64,000 nt of DNA. Origin: JAAYHV01 sp964400515. GTDB taxonomy: Bacteria; Bacillota; Clostridia; Peptostreptococcales; Anaerovoracaceae. The DNA is taken from contig CAYNTJ010000001.1 of assembly GCA_964400515.1 (NCBI GenBank), positions 62,001-126,000 of the forward strand, in the 5' to 3' direction. The stretch's first letter is position 1, and every line of letters begins with the position of its first letter. Positions 1 to 8,889 of this stretch are shown piece after piece. Below the pieces are notes generated by a model that was not told the DNA's origin, made no database searches, and saw nothing but the letters and a program-made list of their open reading frames with translations. Made by a program: the position numbers and the translations under genes.

Positions 1-930
1 TTAACAGGAGCATTTAACTTTTTTTGCAAATCTTTTTGCTATTTCTATAATGTAATCCTTTTTTACCAAATCATTGACCCATTCCTTAGGTATGGCTTCA
101 TATCCATAATATAGACCTGCCAATCCCCCTGTAACAGCCCCCACAGTGTCTGTATCTAATCCCAAATTAACTGCTTTAAGAACCGCCTCTTTATATGTTT
201 TGGTATTAAGCAAACACCATATAGATGCTTCCAATGTGGAAACAACATATCCGCTGCTATCTATATCCTCTTCTTTTAATTTGTAAAAATCTTTTTGGGA
301 AAGTCTTTTATATTTATCTATTTCCCTATTATTTTCATATATTCGGTTTATTTCATAGATGCCCTCTTCTATGCTGTCATGGAGATTTTTACCATCCAGT
401 ATTTTTTTGCCTATTAATACATATATGGCACAGGCAATATGGCTCCTGTCATGATTATGTGTCAAGCCTGCAATTTCCCTTGTAATTCTTAATGTTTCAT
501 CCATATCCTTATGGAATAAATAAAAACATAATGGCAGTATTCGCATCAACGCACCATTACCATTATCCTGATCCGTGATTCCTCCGCATTCCAGTGGTTT
601 TGTTTTATCAATGTACCTATTTATTGCCTTATTTGTAGCATTACCCACATCAAATGCTTCTCCAAACGGTGTATATTCCCCTTCCAAAAGCCATAATGCG
701 AATTTGTCCATTATATCATAATAATCCAGTCCCTTTGATAAGCTGTCCATAAGGCAAAGGGTCATTGTAGTATCATCAGACCATGTACCCTTTGGCATAT
801 TATATGTACCAAAGCCCGTCATTTCAGTAATCGGATTTTCATTAAGCTCTTTCCTGGAAAGAAACTCCACGGGGACGCCCAGGGCATCTCCCACAGCGTG
901 ACCTATTATACCACTTAAAATTTTATCCAT
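1..930 (-). CDS. ADP-ribosylglycohydrolase family protein
   Basis: This 309-residue protein belongs to the ADP-ribosylglycohydrolase (DraG/ARH) family, cytosolic enzymes that use a two-metal centre to remove ADP-ribose from proteins or small molecules. Visible family signatures are the N-terminal GHAVGDALGVPVEF, the metal-ligand motif TWSDDTTMTL near residue 50, NGALMRILPL, the LTHNHDRSH motif near residue 155, and the C-terminal LDTDTVGAVTGGLAG with its paired Asp residues. All expected acidic ligands are present, so it looks active. It overlaps the end of the preceding hybrid histidine kinase gene by 8 bases, so the two are co-transcribed and probably translationally coupled. The physiological substrate cannot be told from sequence. 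Confidence 0.93.
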   Translation of the reverse strand: MDKILSGIIGHAVGDALGVPVEFLSRKELNENPITEMTGFGTYNMPKGTWSDDTTMTLCLMDSLSKGLDYYDIMDKFALWLLEGEYTPFGEAFDVGNATNKAINRYIDKTKPLECGGITDQDNGNGALMRILPLCFYLFHKDMDETLRITREIAGLTHNHDRSHIACAIYVLIGKKILDGKNLHDSIEEGIYEINRIYENNREIDKYKRLSQKDFYKLKEEDIDSSGYVVSTLEASIWCLLNTKTYKEAVLKAVNLGLDTDTVGAVTGGLAGLYYGYEAIPKEWVNDLVKKDYIIEIAKRFAKKVKCSC

Positions 931-3304
931 TGTCTCTGTCCTTTATATTTTTAATCAAGCTTTCATAAAGCTGCTCTTTGTTTACCGGCTTTGCAATGTG
1001 ATCATTCATCCCGGCCTTCAGGGATTCTTTTTTATCTTCTTCATAGGCATTGGCAGAAAGTGCCAATATAGGGGTCCTTTTGTCCTTCATTCTAATTGAT
1101 TTGGCTGCCTCAATGCCATCCATAATTGGCATTTTGATGTCCATAACTATGCAGTCATATGAATTCTTTGTGGTTAAGTCGTAAGCTTCCTTACCATTTG
1201 AAGCCAACTCCACATTCATGCCCTTTTGCTCCAACATTTTCTTTACTATCTTCGCATTTATTGCATTATCTTCGCAAACAAGTATTTTTTTATTACTTAA
1301 TTCACTATAATCATAATGAACAGCGTTTTCCCTAACTCTAATCAAACTGCTATCACCGATATCAATTGGTATTTTTATTGTAAATTCACTACCCTTGCCC
1401 GGTTCGGAAACACACGAAATCTCACCCTTCATTAACTCCAATAAATTTTTTGTGATAGCCAAACCCAAACCACTTCCGCCTTCCTTGCTTGAAAGCAAGT
1501 TTTTTTCCTGATAAAACGCATCGAAAATATATGGTATGTGTTCCTTTCTTATGCCTACCCCATTATCACTTATTTTATTTATGAGGATATATTTATCATT
1601 GTCCTTTTCTATTGCAATATCCCAATTAATAAAGCCGTTTCTTTTTGTATATTTGATGGCATTTGTCAATACATTGATTATTACCTGCTGTATTCTCTGC
1701 TTATCCATTTTAAACAATTGGTTATAGGATGGGTTATTAACATTGATTGTTAGCTCCTGTTCCTTATTATTGGCCTTAGGCATAACAATATTTTTTATCT
1801 CTTCTATCAAAGAATTAATATTTACTGTTTCTTCATTTAGAATTACACTTCCGCTTTCCAATTTGTTCATATCCAATAAATCGTTGAGTAAATCCAACAA
1901 GTATTCAGAGCTGTCAATGATCTGCTTAAAATACTCCTTTGATTTAATCTCATGGGTCTCTTCAAGCCCAAAATTAGAAAGTCCTATTATGGCATTCATG
2001 GGAGTTCTCATATCATGACTCATGTTTGCTAAGAATTCCGTCTTGATTCTATTGGCATTTTTGGCTTCATTTAAAGCCAACTCCAATCTAATATTTTTAT
2101 CAAGCTCAGACATCATGCTCTCGGTGAAATCCTGCTGTGCCAAGCATATGGCATCTTCAGAATCATCAACATATTTAATTGTTATTTTCTTATATCTTAG
2201 TCCTTCATCTTCTATTATTGTAAAATCCTTTGAATAAACTTCATTTTTATTCAAATACTCCTTTAAGCGTTTCTTATCAAGATCTTCCTTAATTTTTTCA
2301 AAATATTTGTATCCAAAAATTCTCTCATTTTTTATTTCGTTAAAATAGTCATCCCCGTCAATTCTTGATAAGAACTGATTCTTAAATTTGTTCGATAAAA
2401 AAGTCGTGAACCTATCATTTTTCAAATCTACCCTTTGAATGAAATCATATCTGTCACTTACGGCATATTTCAAAAAAGTATCTGTAATTACTTCATTGTT
2501 AATGTCATACAGGTACAGATAAGCTATATTATGATTGTTAATGGGATTATCCGAAAAATGAATATCAAGTCTAACCCAAATATGTGTATCCTTCTCTAAA
2601 AGGGATCTTCGTTTATATGTTAAAGATATTCCGGAGCCGCTATAGGCACATTCCTTTAAATATTCCTCCGTTAGTGTATTAATAAATATAATCTTATGAT
2701 TTTCATCAACTATGTTATTACTTTCCTTAAGGATTATATCCCTGTGGTTATCATCTTCATTTATATAATCGGAGTAATCTCCTCCGATTATTTTATCATC
2801 ATCCATGTCAAACTGAATAAATGTCATTAAGTTGGTATCCGCCCTGGCCTTGTTTTTCATGGCATCATCATATTTTTTTGACAGTAATCTTAATTTGGCC
2901 TCGTGATTCTTCATTTCTTTAGTAAAATCACTCATGGCAACCATACCAATTAATAAATCCTCATCTTTTCTTACCAGGCTCCACCTTTCATTAATTAAGG
3001 AGTAATCATCTTTGCCATTAAGCTTTATCCTATAAGTAAAGCTGTTAATATCACTTCCCCTAAGCATTTTCCTTGTGTTAATCCTTAGATCATCTTTATC
3101 ATCAGGGTGTACAAACTCATAAATATCTCCGTTATAAAATTCCATTAATTCTTGGCTATCTATTCCAAAAACCTTTTTCGATGCTTCATTGGCAAATATC
3201 ATTATTGCATCATCTTCTATTTCTTGAAATATGCATATTGAGCCGGGTAATTTATTTAATAAGTCTGCTTCCAAATCTGATACTACATAAGGGACTGTTC
3301 TCAT
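923..3304 (-). CDS. Soluble hybrid sensor histidine kinase/response regulator with PAS domains
   Basis: A 793-residue cytosolic hybrid kinase; I see no transmembrane segment. Order of parts: a PAS domain (about residues 10-130, with the typical FVHPDD), a further PAS-like sensory region (about 150-400), HisKA dimerisation domain with phospho-acceptor His430 in MSHDMRTPMNAI, HATPase_c (N box INVLTNAIKY, G boxes DNGVGI and GGSGLGLAI), and a C-terminal receiver domain (ILVCEDNAINAKI) with Asp722 in VMDIKMPIMDG and the conserved KP near the end. There is no output or HPt domain, so the phosphoryl group must pass to a partner encoded elsewhere or the receiver autoregulates the kinase. It is first in a two-gene unit with the ADP-ribosylglycohydrolase. 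Confidence 0.95.
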   Translation of the reverse strand: MRTVPYVVSDLEADLLNKLPGSICIFQEIEDDAIMIFANEASKKVFGIDSQELMEFYNGDIYEFVHPDDKDDLRINTRKMLRGSDINSFTYRIKLNGKDDYSLINERWSLVRKDEDLLIGMVAMSDFTKEMKNHEAKLRLLSKKYDDAMKNKARADTNLMTFIQFDMDDDKIIGGDYSDYINEDDNHRDIILKESNNIVDENHKIIFINTLTEEYLKECAYSGSGISLTYKRRSLLEKDTHIWVRLDIHFSDNPINNHNIAYLYLYDINNEVITDTFLKYAVSDRYDFIQRVDLKNDRFTTFLSNKFKNQFLSRIDGDDYFNEIKNERIFGYKYFEKIKEDLDKKRLKEYLNKNEVYSKDFTIIEDEGLRYKKITIKYVDDSEDAICLAQQDFTESMMSELDKNIRLELALNEAKNANRIKTEFLANMSHDMRTPMNAIIGLSNFGLEETHEIKSKEYFKQIIDSSEYLLDLLNDLLDMNKLESGSVILNEETVNINSLIEEIKNIVMPKANNKEQELTINVNNPSYNQLFKMDKQRIQQVIINVLTNAIKYTKRNGFINWDIAIEKDNDKYILINKISDNGVGIRKEHIPYIFDAFYQEKNLLSSKEGGSGLGLAITKNLLELMKGEISCVSEPGKGSEFTIKIPIDIGDSSLIRVRENAVHYDYSELSNKKILVCEDNAINAKIVKKMLEQKGMNVELASNGKEAYDLTTKNSYDCIVMDIKMPIMDGIEAAKSIRMKDKRTPILALSANAYEEDKKESLKAGMNDHIAKPVNKEQLYESLIKNIKDRDNG

Positions 3305-3365
3305 ATACTCTCTCCTACAATTAATTTAGCAATAAAATGATTATATCAATTTTTTGCAAATAAAT

Positions 3366-3393
3366 AAAGCCCCACATTGGTATGTGGAGCTTT
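3366..3393 (-). terminator. Intrinsic terminator after ppdK
   Basis: An 11-position stem (AAAGCCCCACA paired with TGTGGAGCTTT, one mismatch) around a six-base loop lies just beyond the ppdK stop codon. Read leftwards it is followed by an AT-rich tract. It separates the long housekeeping unit ending in ppdK from the hybrid kinase operon. Confidence 0.75.
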
Positions 3394-3403
3394 ATGAATG
3401 AAT

Positions 3404-6031
3404 TTATTTATTTTTTGCCTCTATTGCAGCTTGTGCCGCTGCCAATCTTGCAATCGGTACTCTAAAAGGTGAGCATGAAACATAATTTAATCCAATTTTA
3501 TTAAAGAAATGTATTGATTTTGGATCTCCACCATGTTCTCCGCAAACTCCAAGTTTAATATTCGGTCTTGTCTTTTTACCCAACTCGACACCCATATTAA
3601 CAAGCTTACCAACGCCTGCCTGATCTACTGTTTGGAATGGATCGGATTCTAATACACCTTTATCCACGTATTCTTTAATAATCTTGCTTGTATCATCCCT
3701 TGAAAAACCAAAGGTCATTTGGGTCAAATCATTGGTACCGAAAGAGAAAAACTCAGCATCCTCTGCAATGGTGTCCGCCAACAAAGCAGCCCTAGGTATC
3801 TCTATCATTGTGCCTATTGTATACTCTACTTTATCCCCTAATTCTTCAAAGCATTTAGCTATTGTATTTTCAACAGTGGTTTTTACATTTTTAAGCTCAT
3901 TTTGTATACCCACCAAAGGAATCATGATTTCAGGTTTAACATTTAGGCCCGTTTCCTTTTTAACCTCTATTGCCGCAGTGATTATGGCTTCTGCTTGCAT
4001 TTCAGCTATTTCAGGATATGTAACCGCTAATCTGCAGCCTCTATGTCCCAACATCGGATTCTGCTCATGTAATTCTTCTCCCTTGTTTATAAGCTTTTCA
4101 AACGGGATATTAAATTCCTCGGACAATTCCTTTGTTTCTTCATCGGTTTTAGGTAAGAATTCATGCAAAGGAGGATCTAAAAGCCTAATGGTAACAGGTC
4201 TATCTTCCATAACGGTAAATATACCCTTGAAATCCTCTTTTTGATAAGGTAAAAGTCCCATAAGGGCTTCTTTTCTCTCTTCTTTAGAGTCAGCCATTAT
4301 CATCCTTCTTATTGCCAATATCCTTTCGGGTTCAAAGAACATGTGCTCGGTTCTGCACAAGCCTATACCCTCTGCTCCAAATTCAACTGCCTGTTTTGCA
4401 TCTCTTGGGTTATCTGCATTTGTCCTTACCTTCAAAGTCCTTATTTCGTCTGCCCATTTCATTATGGTGCCAAAATCACCTGAAAGCTCCGGCATAACAG
4501 TCTTAATACCCCCCAGATATACATTACCGGATGTACCGTTAAGGGAAATCCTGTCCCCCTCTTTGAATACAACCCCATCAATTTCCAAGGTCTTGTTTTT
4601 TTCATCAATAATTGCGCTGGAGCATCCCGAAACACAACATTTGCCCATGCCTCTGGCAACAACAGCAGCATGGGAGGTCATTCCTCCTCTGGCTGTAAAT
4701 ATTCCTTCAGCCACTACCATACCTGCCAAATCTTCCGGAGAAGTCTCTTGCCTTACCAATATGGCTTTTTCACCCTTTTCAACAGCTGCAGTAGCATCAT
4801 CAGCTGTAAAATATATGGCTCCGGTGGCTGCTCCCGGTGATGCCGGTAACCCTTTAGCTAAAAGCTTTGCAATCTTTTCCTCGTTTTCATCAAACTTAGG
4901 ATGCAAAAGCTGATCCACTTGTGCCGGTTCTATCCTTGCCACCGCGGTTTCTTTATCTATTAATCCTTCTTCCACAAAATCAACCGCTAGCTTTACAGCC
5001 GCTTCAGCAGTACGTTTTCCGTTTCTGGTTTGAAGCATAAAAAGATTATTTCTTTCAACAGTGAATTCCATATCCTGCATATCATGATAATGGTTTTCAA
5101 GAATCTTAGAAATGTCTTCAAATTTTTTGTAAACTTCAGGGAAGGTATCTGCCATTTCCGATATAGGCTGTGGAGTTCTTATTCCTGCCACAACGTCTTC
5201 CCCTTGTGCATTCACCAAAAACTCTCCAAAAATTTTGTTTTCTCCATTAACAGGGCTCCTGGTAAATGCTACCCCTGTACCGGAAGTATCTCCCATATTA
5301 CCAAATACCATGGACTGTACATTTACAGCGGTGCCCAAAGAAGCAGGAATATCATTTAGCTTTCTGTATAGAATTGCCCTGTCATTATTCCAAGAGCGGA
5401 ATACAGCTTTAATTGCTTCCATCAATTGGTCCTTTGGTTCTTGAGGGAATTCTCTTCCTAATTCTTTTTTTACAATTTCCTTGTATCCTAATATTACTTC
5501 TTTTAAATCCTCAGTCTTTAAGTCAACATCAAATTTTGCTCCGGATTTTTTCTTTTGTTCTTCAAAAACCTCATCAAACTTAGACTTGGAAATTTCCATA
5601 ACAACATCACCGAACATCTGAATGAATCTTCTGTAACTATCATATGCAAATCTCTCATTATCCGTAAGCTTTGCAAGTCCTTCCACTGATTGATCGTTAA
5701 GTCCTAAATTAAGTATTGTGTCCATCATACCGGGCATTGATATTACCGCTCCCGATCTAACCGAAACCAATAACGGGTTATCAATGCTTCCAAAAGTTTT
5801 ACCTGTTACCTGCTCCAATTCTGAAAGCTTTTCATAGATTTCCTTAACCATATCATCGGTAAGAACATTCCCCTCTTCCAAATAATGGTTACACGCCTCC
5901 GTAGTAACTGTAAAACCAAATGGTACCGGCAATCCTATTTTAGTCATTTCCGCAAGGTTTGCCCCTTTTCCCCCCAACAGACCTTTCATGTCCTTTGAGC
6001 CTTCATTGAAAGAATAAACAAATTTTCTCAT
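3404..6031 (-). CDS. ppdK: Pyruvate, phosphate dikinase
   Basis: This 875-residue protein is a full-length pyruvate,phosphate dikinase, which interconverts ATP + pyruvate + Pi and AMP + PEP + PPi in the cytosol; in anaerobic Clostridia it links glycolysis and gluconeogenesis and can work in the glycolytic direction. The nucleotide-binding N-terminal domain begins with GGKGANLAEM; the swivelling central domain carries the phospho-histidine in GGMTSHAAVVARGMG; the C-terminal PEP/pyruvate TIM barrel ends with GVCGEHGGDP, which holds the catalytic Cys. Length matches the family. It follows glyQS by 20 bases and is followed by a clear terminator, so it is the last gene of the unit. Confidence 0.98.
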   Translation of the reverse strand: MRKFVYSFNEGSKDMKGLLGGKGANLAEMTKIGLPVPFGFTVTTEACNHYLEEGNVLTDDMVKEIYEKLSELEQVTGKTFGSIDNPLLVSVRSGAVISMPGMMDTILNLGLNDQSVEGLAKLTDNERFAYDSYRRFIQMFGDVVMEISKSKFDEVFEEQKKKSGAKFDVDLKTEDLKEVILGYKEIVKKELGREFPQEPKDQLMEAIKAVFRSWNNDRAILYRKLNDIPASLGTAVNVQSMVFGNMGDTSGTGVAFTRSPVNGENKIFGEFLVNAQGEDVVAGIRTPQPISEMADTFPEVYKKFEDISKILENHYHDMQDMEFTVERNNLFMLQTRNGKRTAEAAVKLAVDFVEEGLIDKETAVARIEPAQVDQLLHPKFDENEEKIAKLLAKGLPASPGAATGAIYFTADDATAAVEKGEKAILVRQETSPEDLAGMVVAEGIFTARGGMTSHAAVVARGMGKCCVSGCSSAIIDEKNKTLEIDGVVFKEGDRISLNGTSGNVYLGGIKTVMPELSGDFGTIMKWADEIRTLKVRTNADNPRDAKQAVEFGAEGIGLCRTEHMFFEPERILAIRRMIMADSKEERKEALMGLLPYQKEDFKGIFTVMEDRPVTIRLLDPPLHEFLPKTDEETKELSEEFNIPFEKLINKGEELHEQNPMLGHRGCRLAVTYPEIAEMQAEAIITAAIEVKKETGLNVKPEIMIPLVGIQNELKNVKTTVENTIAKCFEELGDKVEYTIGTMIEIPRAALLADTIAEDAEFFSFGTNDLTQMTFGFSRDDTSKIIKEYVDKGVLESDPFQTVDQAGVGKLVNMGVELGKKTRPNIKLGVCGEHGGDPKSIHFFNKIGLNYVSCSPFRVPIARLAAAQAAIEAKNK

Positions 6032-6051
6032 ATCTCCTATACTACTCCTTT

Positions 6052-7455
6052 CTAAAATGCCAATCTTTCTTCAATATATTTTTTAACTTCGGATATCGGT
6101 AATCTTATCTGCTCCATTGTGTCCCTATCACGTATTGTAACCGATTTATCTTCTTCCGTTTCAAAATCTACACATATACAAAATGGTGTGCCTATTTCAT
6201 CTTCCCTTCTGTATCTCTTTCCTATTGAACCTGCAACATCATAATCCACATTAAAGTACTTAGCCAGTTCTTCATATATAGGTTCTGCTATTGGTGCTAA
6301 TTTTTTTGCCAACGGCAAAACAGCCACCTTATATGGTGCCAAGGCAGGATGGAATTTCATTATTATTCTCATGTCCTCTTTACCATTGGCATCTGTCAAG
6401 GTTTCCTCACAATATGCATCTATTAGAAATGCCAGAGCAACCCTGTCTGCACCAAGGGATGGTTCTATACAATAAGGAATATATTTTTCGTTGGTAGTTG
6501 GATCATTATAGCTCATATCTTCGCCGGAGCAATCGATATGAGATTTTAAATCAAAATCCGTCCTATCAGCTATTCCCCAAAGCTCTCCCCAACCGAAGGG
6601 GAATAAATATTCTATATCGGTAGTCGCATTGCTGTAATGGGAAAGCTCCTCTTTTTCATGATCCCTTAGCCTAATATTTTCCATATTCATATCAAGGGAT
6701 TCTAAAAACTTAACACAATGCTCCTTCCAATATTTAAACCATTCCAAATCTTCTCCGGGCTTACAAAAGAATTCCAGCTCCATCTGTTCAAACTCTCTTG
6801 TTCTAAAAGTAAAATTACCCGGGGTTATTTCATTTCTGAAGGATTTTCCAATCTGGGCTATACCAAACGGTATCTTTTTTCGAGAAGTTCGTTGAACATT
6901 TTTAAAGTTAACAAATATACCCTGGGCAGTTTCCGGTCTCAAATATATCTCAGACTTGGAATCTTCCGTAACTCCTTGGAATGTCTTAAACATCAGATTA
7001 AATTGCCTAATATTTGTAAAATCCTGTTTGCCGCAGTTGGGACAAGGAATTTTGTTTTCTGAAATATATTTTTCCAACTCCTCATTTGACCAACCATCAA
7101 CTACCTGTTCCTTAAGGCCATTGTCCTTTATGTAATCTTCGATAAGCTTATCTGCTCTGTATCTTGTCTTACATGCTTTACAATCAATAAGCGGATCAGC
7201 AAAACCACCCACATGACCTGAGGCAACCCAGGTTTGAGGGTTCATAAGAATTGCCGCATCCAATCCCACATTGTATTTAGATTCCTGAACAAATTTTTTC
7301 CACCATGCTTTTTTTACATTGTTTTTGAACTCAACTCCCAATGGACCATAATCCCAGGTGTTTGCCAATCCCCCATAAATGTCAGAACCAGGGAATACGA
7401 ATCCCCTGTTCTTGGCAAGTGCTGTGATTTTCTCCATTGTAACTTCTCTACTCAT
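6052..7455 (-). CDS. glyQS: Glycyl-tRNA synthetase, single-chain homodimeric type
   Basis: A 467-residue class II aminoacyl-tRNA synthetase that charges tRNA-Gly. It is the eukaryote/archaea-like alpha2 type rather than the alpha2-beta2 GlyQ/GlyS type. Evidence: the N-terminal GSDIYGGLANTWDYGPLG, motif 2 region with RPETAQGIFVNF and FRNEITPGNFTFRTREFEQM, the motif 3 region SLGADRVALAFL, and the C-terminal anticodon-binding domain ending in PFCICVDFETEED. Two Cys pairs, CKAC and CPNC, in the insertion after motif 1 could bind zinc. It lies 27 bases downstream of the DUF4342-like gene and 20 bases upstream of ppdK in one unit. Confidence 0.97.
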   Translation of the reverse strand: MSREVTMEKITALAKNRGFVFPGSDIYGGLANTWDYGPLGVEFKNNVKKAWWKKFVQESKYNVGLDAAILMNPQTWVASGHVGGFADPLIDCKACKTRYRADKLIEDYIKDNGLKEQVVDGWSNEELEKYISENKIPCPNCGKQDFTNIRQFNLMFKTFQGVTEDSKSEIYLRPETAQGIFVNFKNVQRTSRKKIPFGIAQIGKSFRNEITPGNFTFRTREFEQMELEFFCKPGEDLEWFKYWKEHCVKFLESLDMNMENIRLRDHEKEELSHYSNATTDIEYLFPFGWGELWGIADRTDFDLKSHIDCSGEDMSYNDPTTNEKYIPYCIEPSLGADRVALAFLIDAYCEETLTDANGKEDMRIIMKFHPALAPYKVAVLPLAKKLAPIAEPIYEELAKYFNVDYDVAGSIGKRYRREDEIGTPFCICVDFETEEDKSVTIRDRDTMEQIRLPISEVKKYIEERLAF

Positions 7456-7482
7456 ATACCAATACCACCTTTTGTTAATTTA

Positions 7483-8127
7483 TTATTCATCTTCTTTTTT
7501 TAATTCTTCTTCAATATCCACATCTAAATCATCTCCAAAGTCAAACATTTCTGCTTCATCTTCTTCCTTTTTCGATTCTTTAAACTTTTCATTTGCTTTG
7601 CCTTTAAGATCCTCAAAGGTTTCACTTCCCTTTTCCTTCAAATCTTCAAAGGTTTCGCTTCCCTTTTCTTTAATATCATTGTAAGCTTCAGCTCCCTTGG
7701 ATTTTAAATCCTCGTATGTTTCCACAACTTTTCCGCTAACATCCACTACTTTTCCGTCATCTCTTATGAATTCAACCTTGCAGTTAAAGCCTACTGCAGC
7801 TATTGCTCCAAAAATTACACCCCAAGGAGCTATAACAGCACCAATTAAACTTACTGTCAACGGAAAGTTAAGTAATACCTGGTCATCTTTTTTGACCATT
7901 ATCCTAGACATATTCCCTTTATTGGCGGTTTCCTTAATCTTAGAAAAAAGCTCTTCGCCTCTATGGGATGCGGATTTACTGTCACCGTTAAAATTAACTG
8001 TTTCTTCAATGGCAATAATAGCATCTATCACGCTGCCATCAGCTGCTTCTAAAGCCTCTTTAGCTTCTTTATAGGTTACTCCTGTTCTGTCCTTTACCAG
8101 TTCAATTTTTTCCAAAGTAATTTCCAT
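7483..8127 (-). CDS. DUF4342-type protein with UBA-like domain and tandem amphipathic repeats
   Basis: A 214-residue protein of unknown function. Residues 1-42 resemble the small UBA/TS-N three-helix fold (LVKDRTGVTYKEAKEALEA), known from elongation factor Ts and nascent-chain proteins. Residues about 60-130 match the DUF4342 pattern, with an apolar segment (VSLIGAVIAPWGVIFGAIAA) that could be a membrane-associated hairpin. From about residue 137 there are four tandem 11-residue units of the type FEDLKEKGSET, predicted to form an amphipathic helix like LEA or apolipoprotein repeats, and then a very acidic tail. It sits between recO and glyQS. Family assignment is from recall of the pattern; no function is asserted. 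Confidence 0.8.
   Translation of the reverse strand: MEITLEKIELVKDRTGVTYKEAKEALEAADGSVIDAIIAIEETVNFNGDSKSASHRGEELFSKIKETANKGNMSRIMVKKDDQVLLNFPLTVSLIGAVIAPWGVIFGAIAAVGFNCKVEFIRDDGKVVDVSGKVVETYEDLKSKGAEAYNDIKEKGSETFEDLKEKGSETFEDLKGKANEKFKESKKEEDEAEMFDFGDDLDVDIEEELKKEDE
7585..7716 (-). repeat. Four in-frame 33-bp tandem repeats
   Basis: Four consecutive 33-bp units (7585-7617, 7618-7650, 7651-7683, 7684-7716) encode the 11-residue repeats FEDLKGKANEK, FEDLKEKGSET, YNDIKEKGSET and YEDLKSKGAEA. The two central units are closest to each other in DNA. The unit length keeps the frame, so unit number could vary between strains without breaking the gene. Confidence 0.85.
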
Positions 8128-8139
8128 ATTTACCTCCTT

Positions 8140-8889
8140 TTAATGGTCCAATTCCATTAATTTATCGCTTAATATTCCTTTTACATCCAAATAATATTCC
8201 AAGTACTTGTTTACCAGCTCATTTAATTCCTCATAAACCGCAGGTTTAAGCTTAATGCTTTCAAATGCGTCAAAAGGCTTATTGATAAAATATTCTAGTA
8301 CATTTACTATATCAAAATTTGTATGAAAAATCAATGAAGACTTGCTGGTATTATCATAACATGTCTTACATATTATTCCGCCATCACTTACACTAAAATA
8401 GTTTCCGTCTTTTTTACTGCCACATATGGAGCAGTTTTTTGTTTCCGGCATAACGCCAAGTAATTCAAAGGTTTTAATAACGTATGCAAGCTTTAATGTA
8501 TAGCTGTCTCCTTTTGTATTGCTTAAGGCATTGAAATACTCCAAGGTCAATTTGTACAGCTTGTAATTGCCATGTTCCTCCAACAGGACTTTATCCAGGT
8601 ACTCCAGCACATAAGAAGCATTGATATACTTATTTACGTCTTCCCCCAAAGAATAATAGCTGTTGATTACTTCCATATTGTTTAGGTTATAGTAACCACG
8701 GTTTTTAAAAAGTTCATATCTTGACAGGGTAAAAGGTCTAATAGCTAAAGATGATTTTTTTTTATTTCTTTCGTTGACACCGGTTCCCACAGATATGAGT
8801 CCATATTCTTTGGAAAAAATATGAATAATCCTTCTTCCACCGGATGCTTTTATCTGTCTTAATACTATACCCTCGGTATTAATAAGCAT
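8140..8889 (-). CDS. recO: DNA repair protein RecO
   Basis: A 249-residue RecO, which anneals single strands and helps RecR load RecA in the RecFOR recombination pathway. The N-terminal OB fold begins INTEGIVLRQIKASGGRRIIHIFSKEYGL, and the C-terminal part carries a CxxC...CxxC zinc site (CSICGSKKDG and GGIICKTCYD). Length is normal for the family. It starts directly at the era stop codon with no intervening base, a conserved Firmicute arrangement. It contains an intact run of nine T (8755-8763), useful when judging the homopolymer frameshifts elsewhere in the window. Confidence 0.95.
   Translation of the reverse strand: MLINTEGIVLRQIKASGGRRIIHIFSKEYGLISVGTGVNERNKKKSSLAIRPFTLSRYELFKNRGYYNLNNMEVINSYYSLGEDVNKYINASYVLEYLDKVLLEEHGNYKLYKLTLEYFNALSNTKGDSYTLKLAYVIKTFELLGVMPETKNCSICGSKKDGNYFSVSDGGIICKTCYDNTSKSSLIFHTNFDIVNVLEYFINKPFDAFESIKLKPAVYEELNELVNKYLEYYLDVKGILSDKLMELDH

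Noticed and set aside
3684..4913. Long plus-strand open frames opposite ppdK (186 and 190 codons)
   Set aside because: They lie antisense to a perfectly conserved enzyme, have no suitable ribosome binding site and encode Ser/Leu-rich sequence typical of reversed coding DNA. The same applies to the many other frames opposite named genes.
7585..7716. Repeats that might suggest a CRISPR array or satellite
   Set aside because: The units are contiguous without spacers, 33 bp long and in frame within a gene; they are protein repeats.
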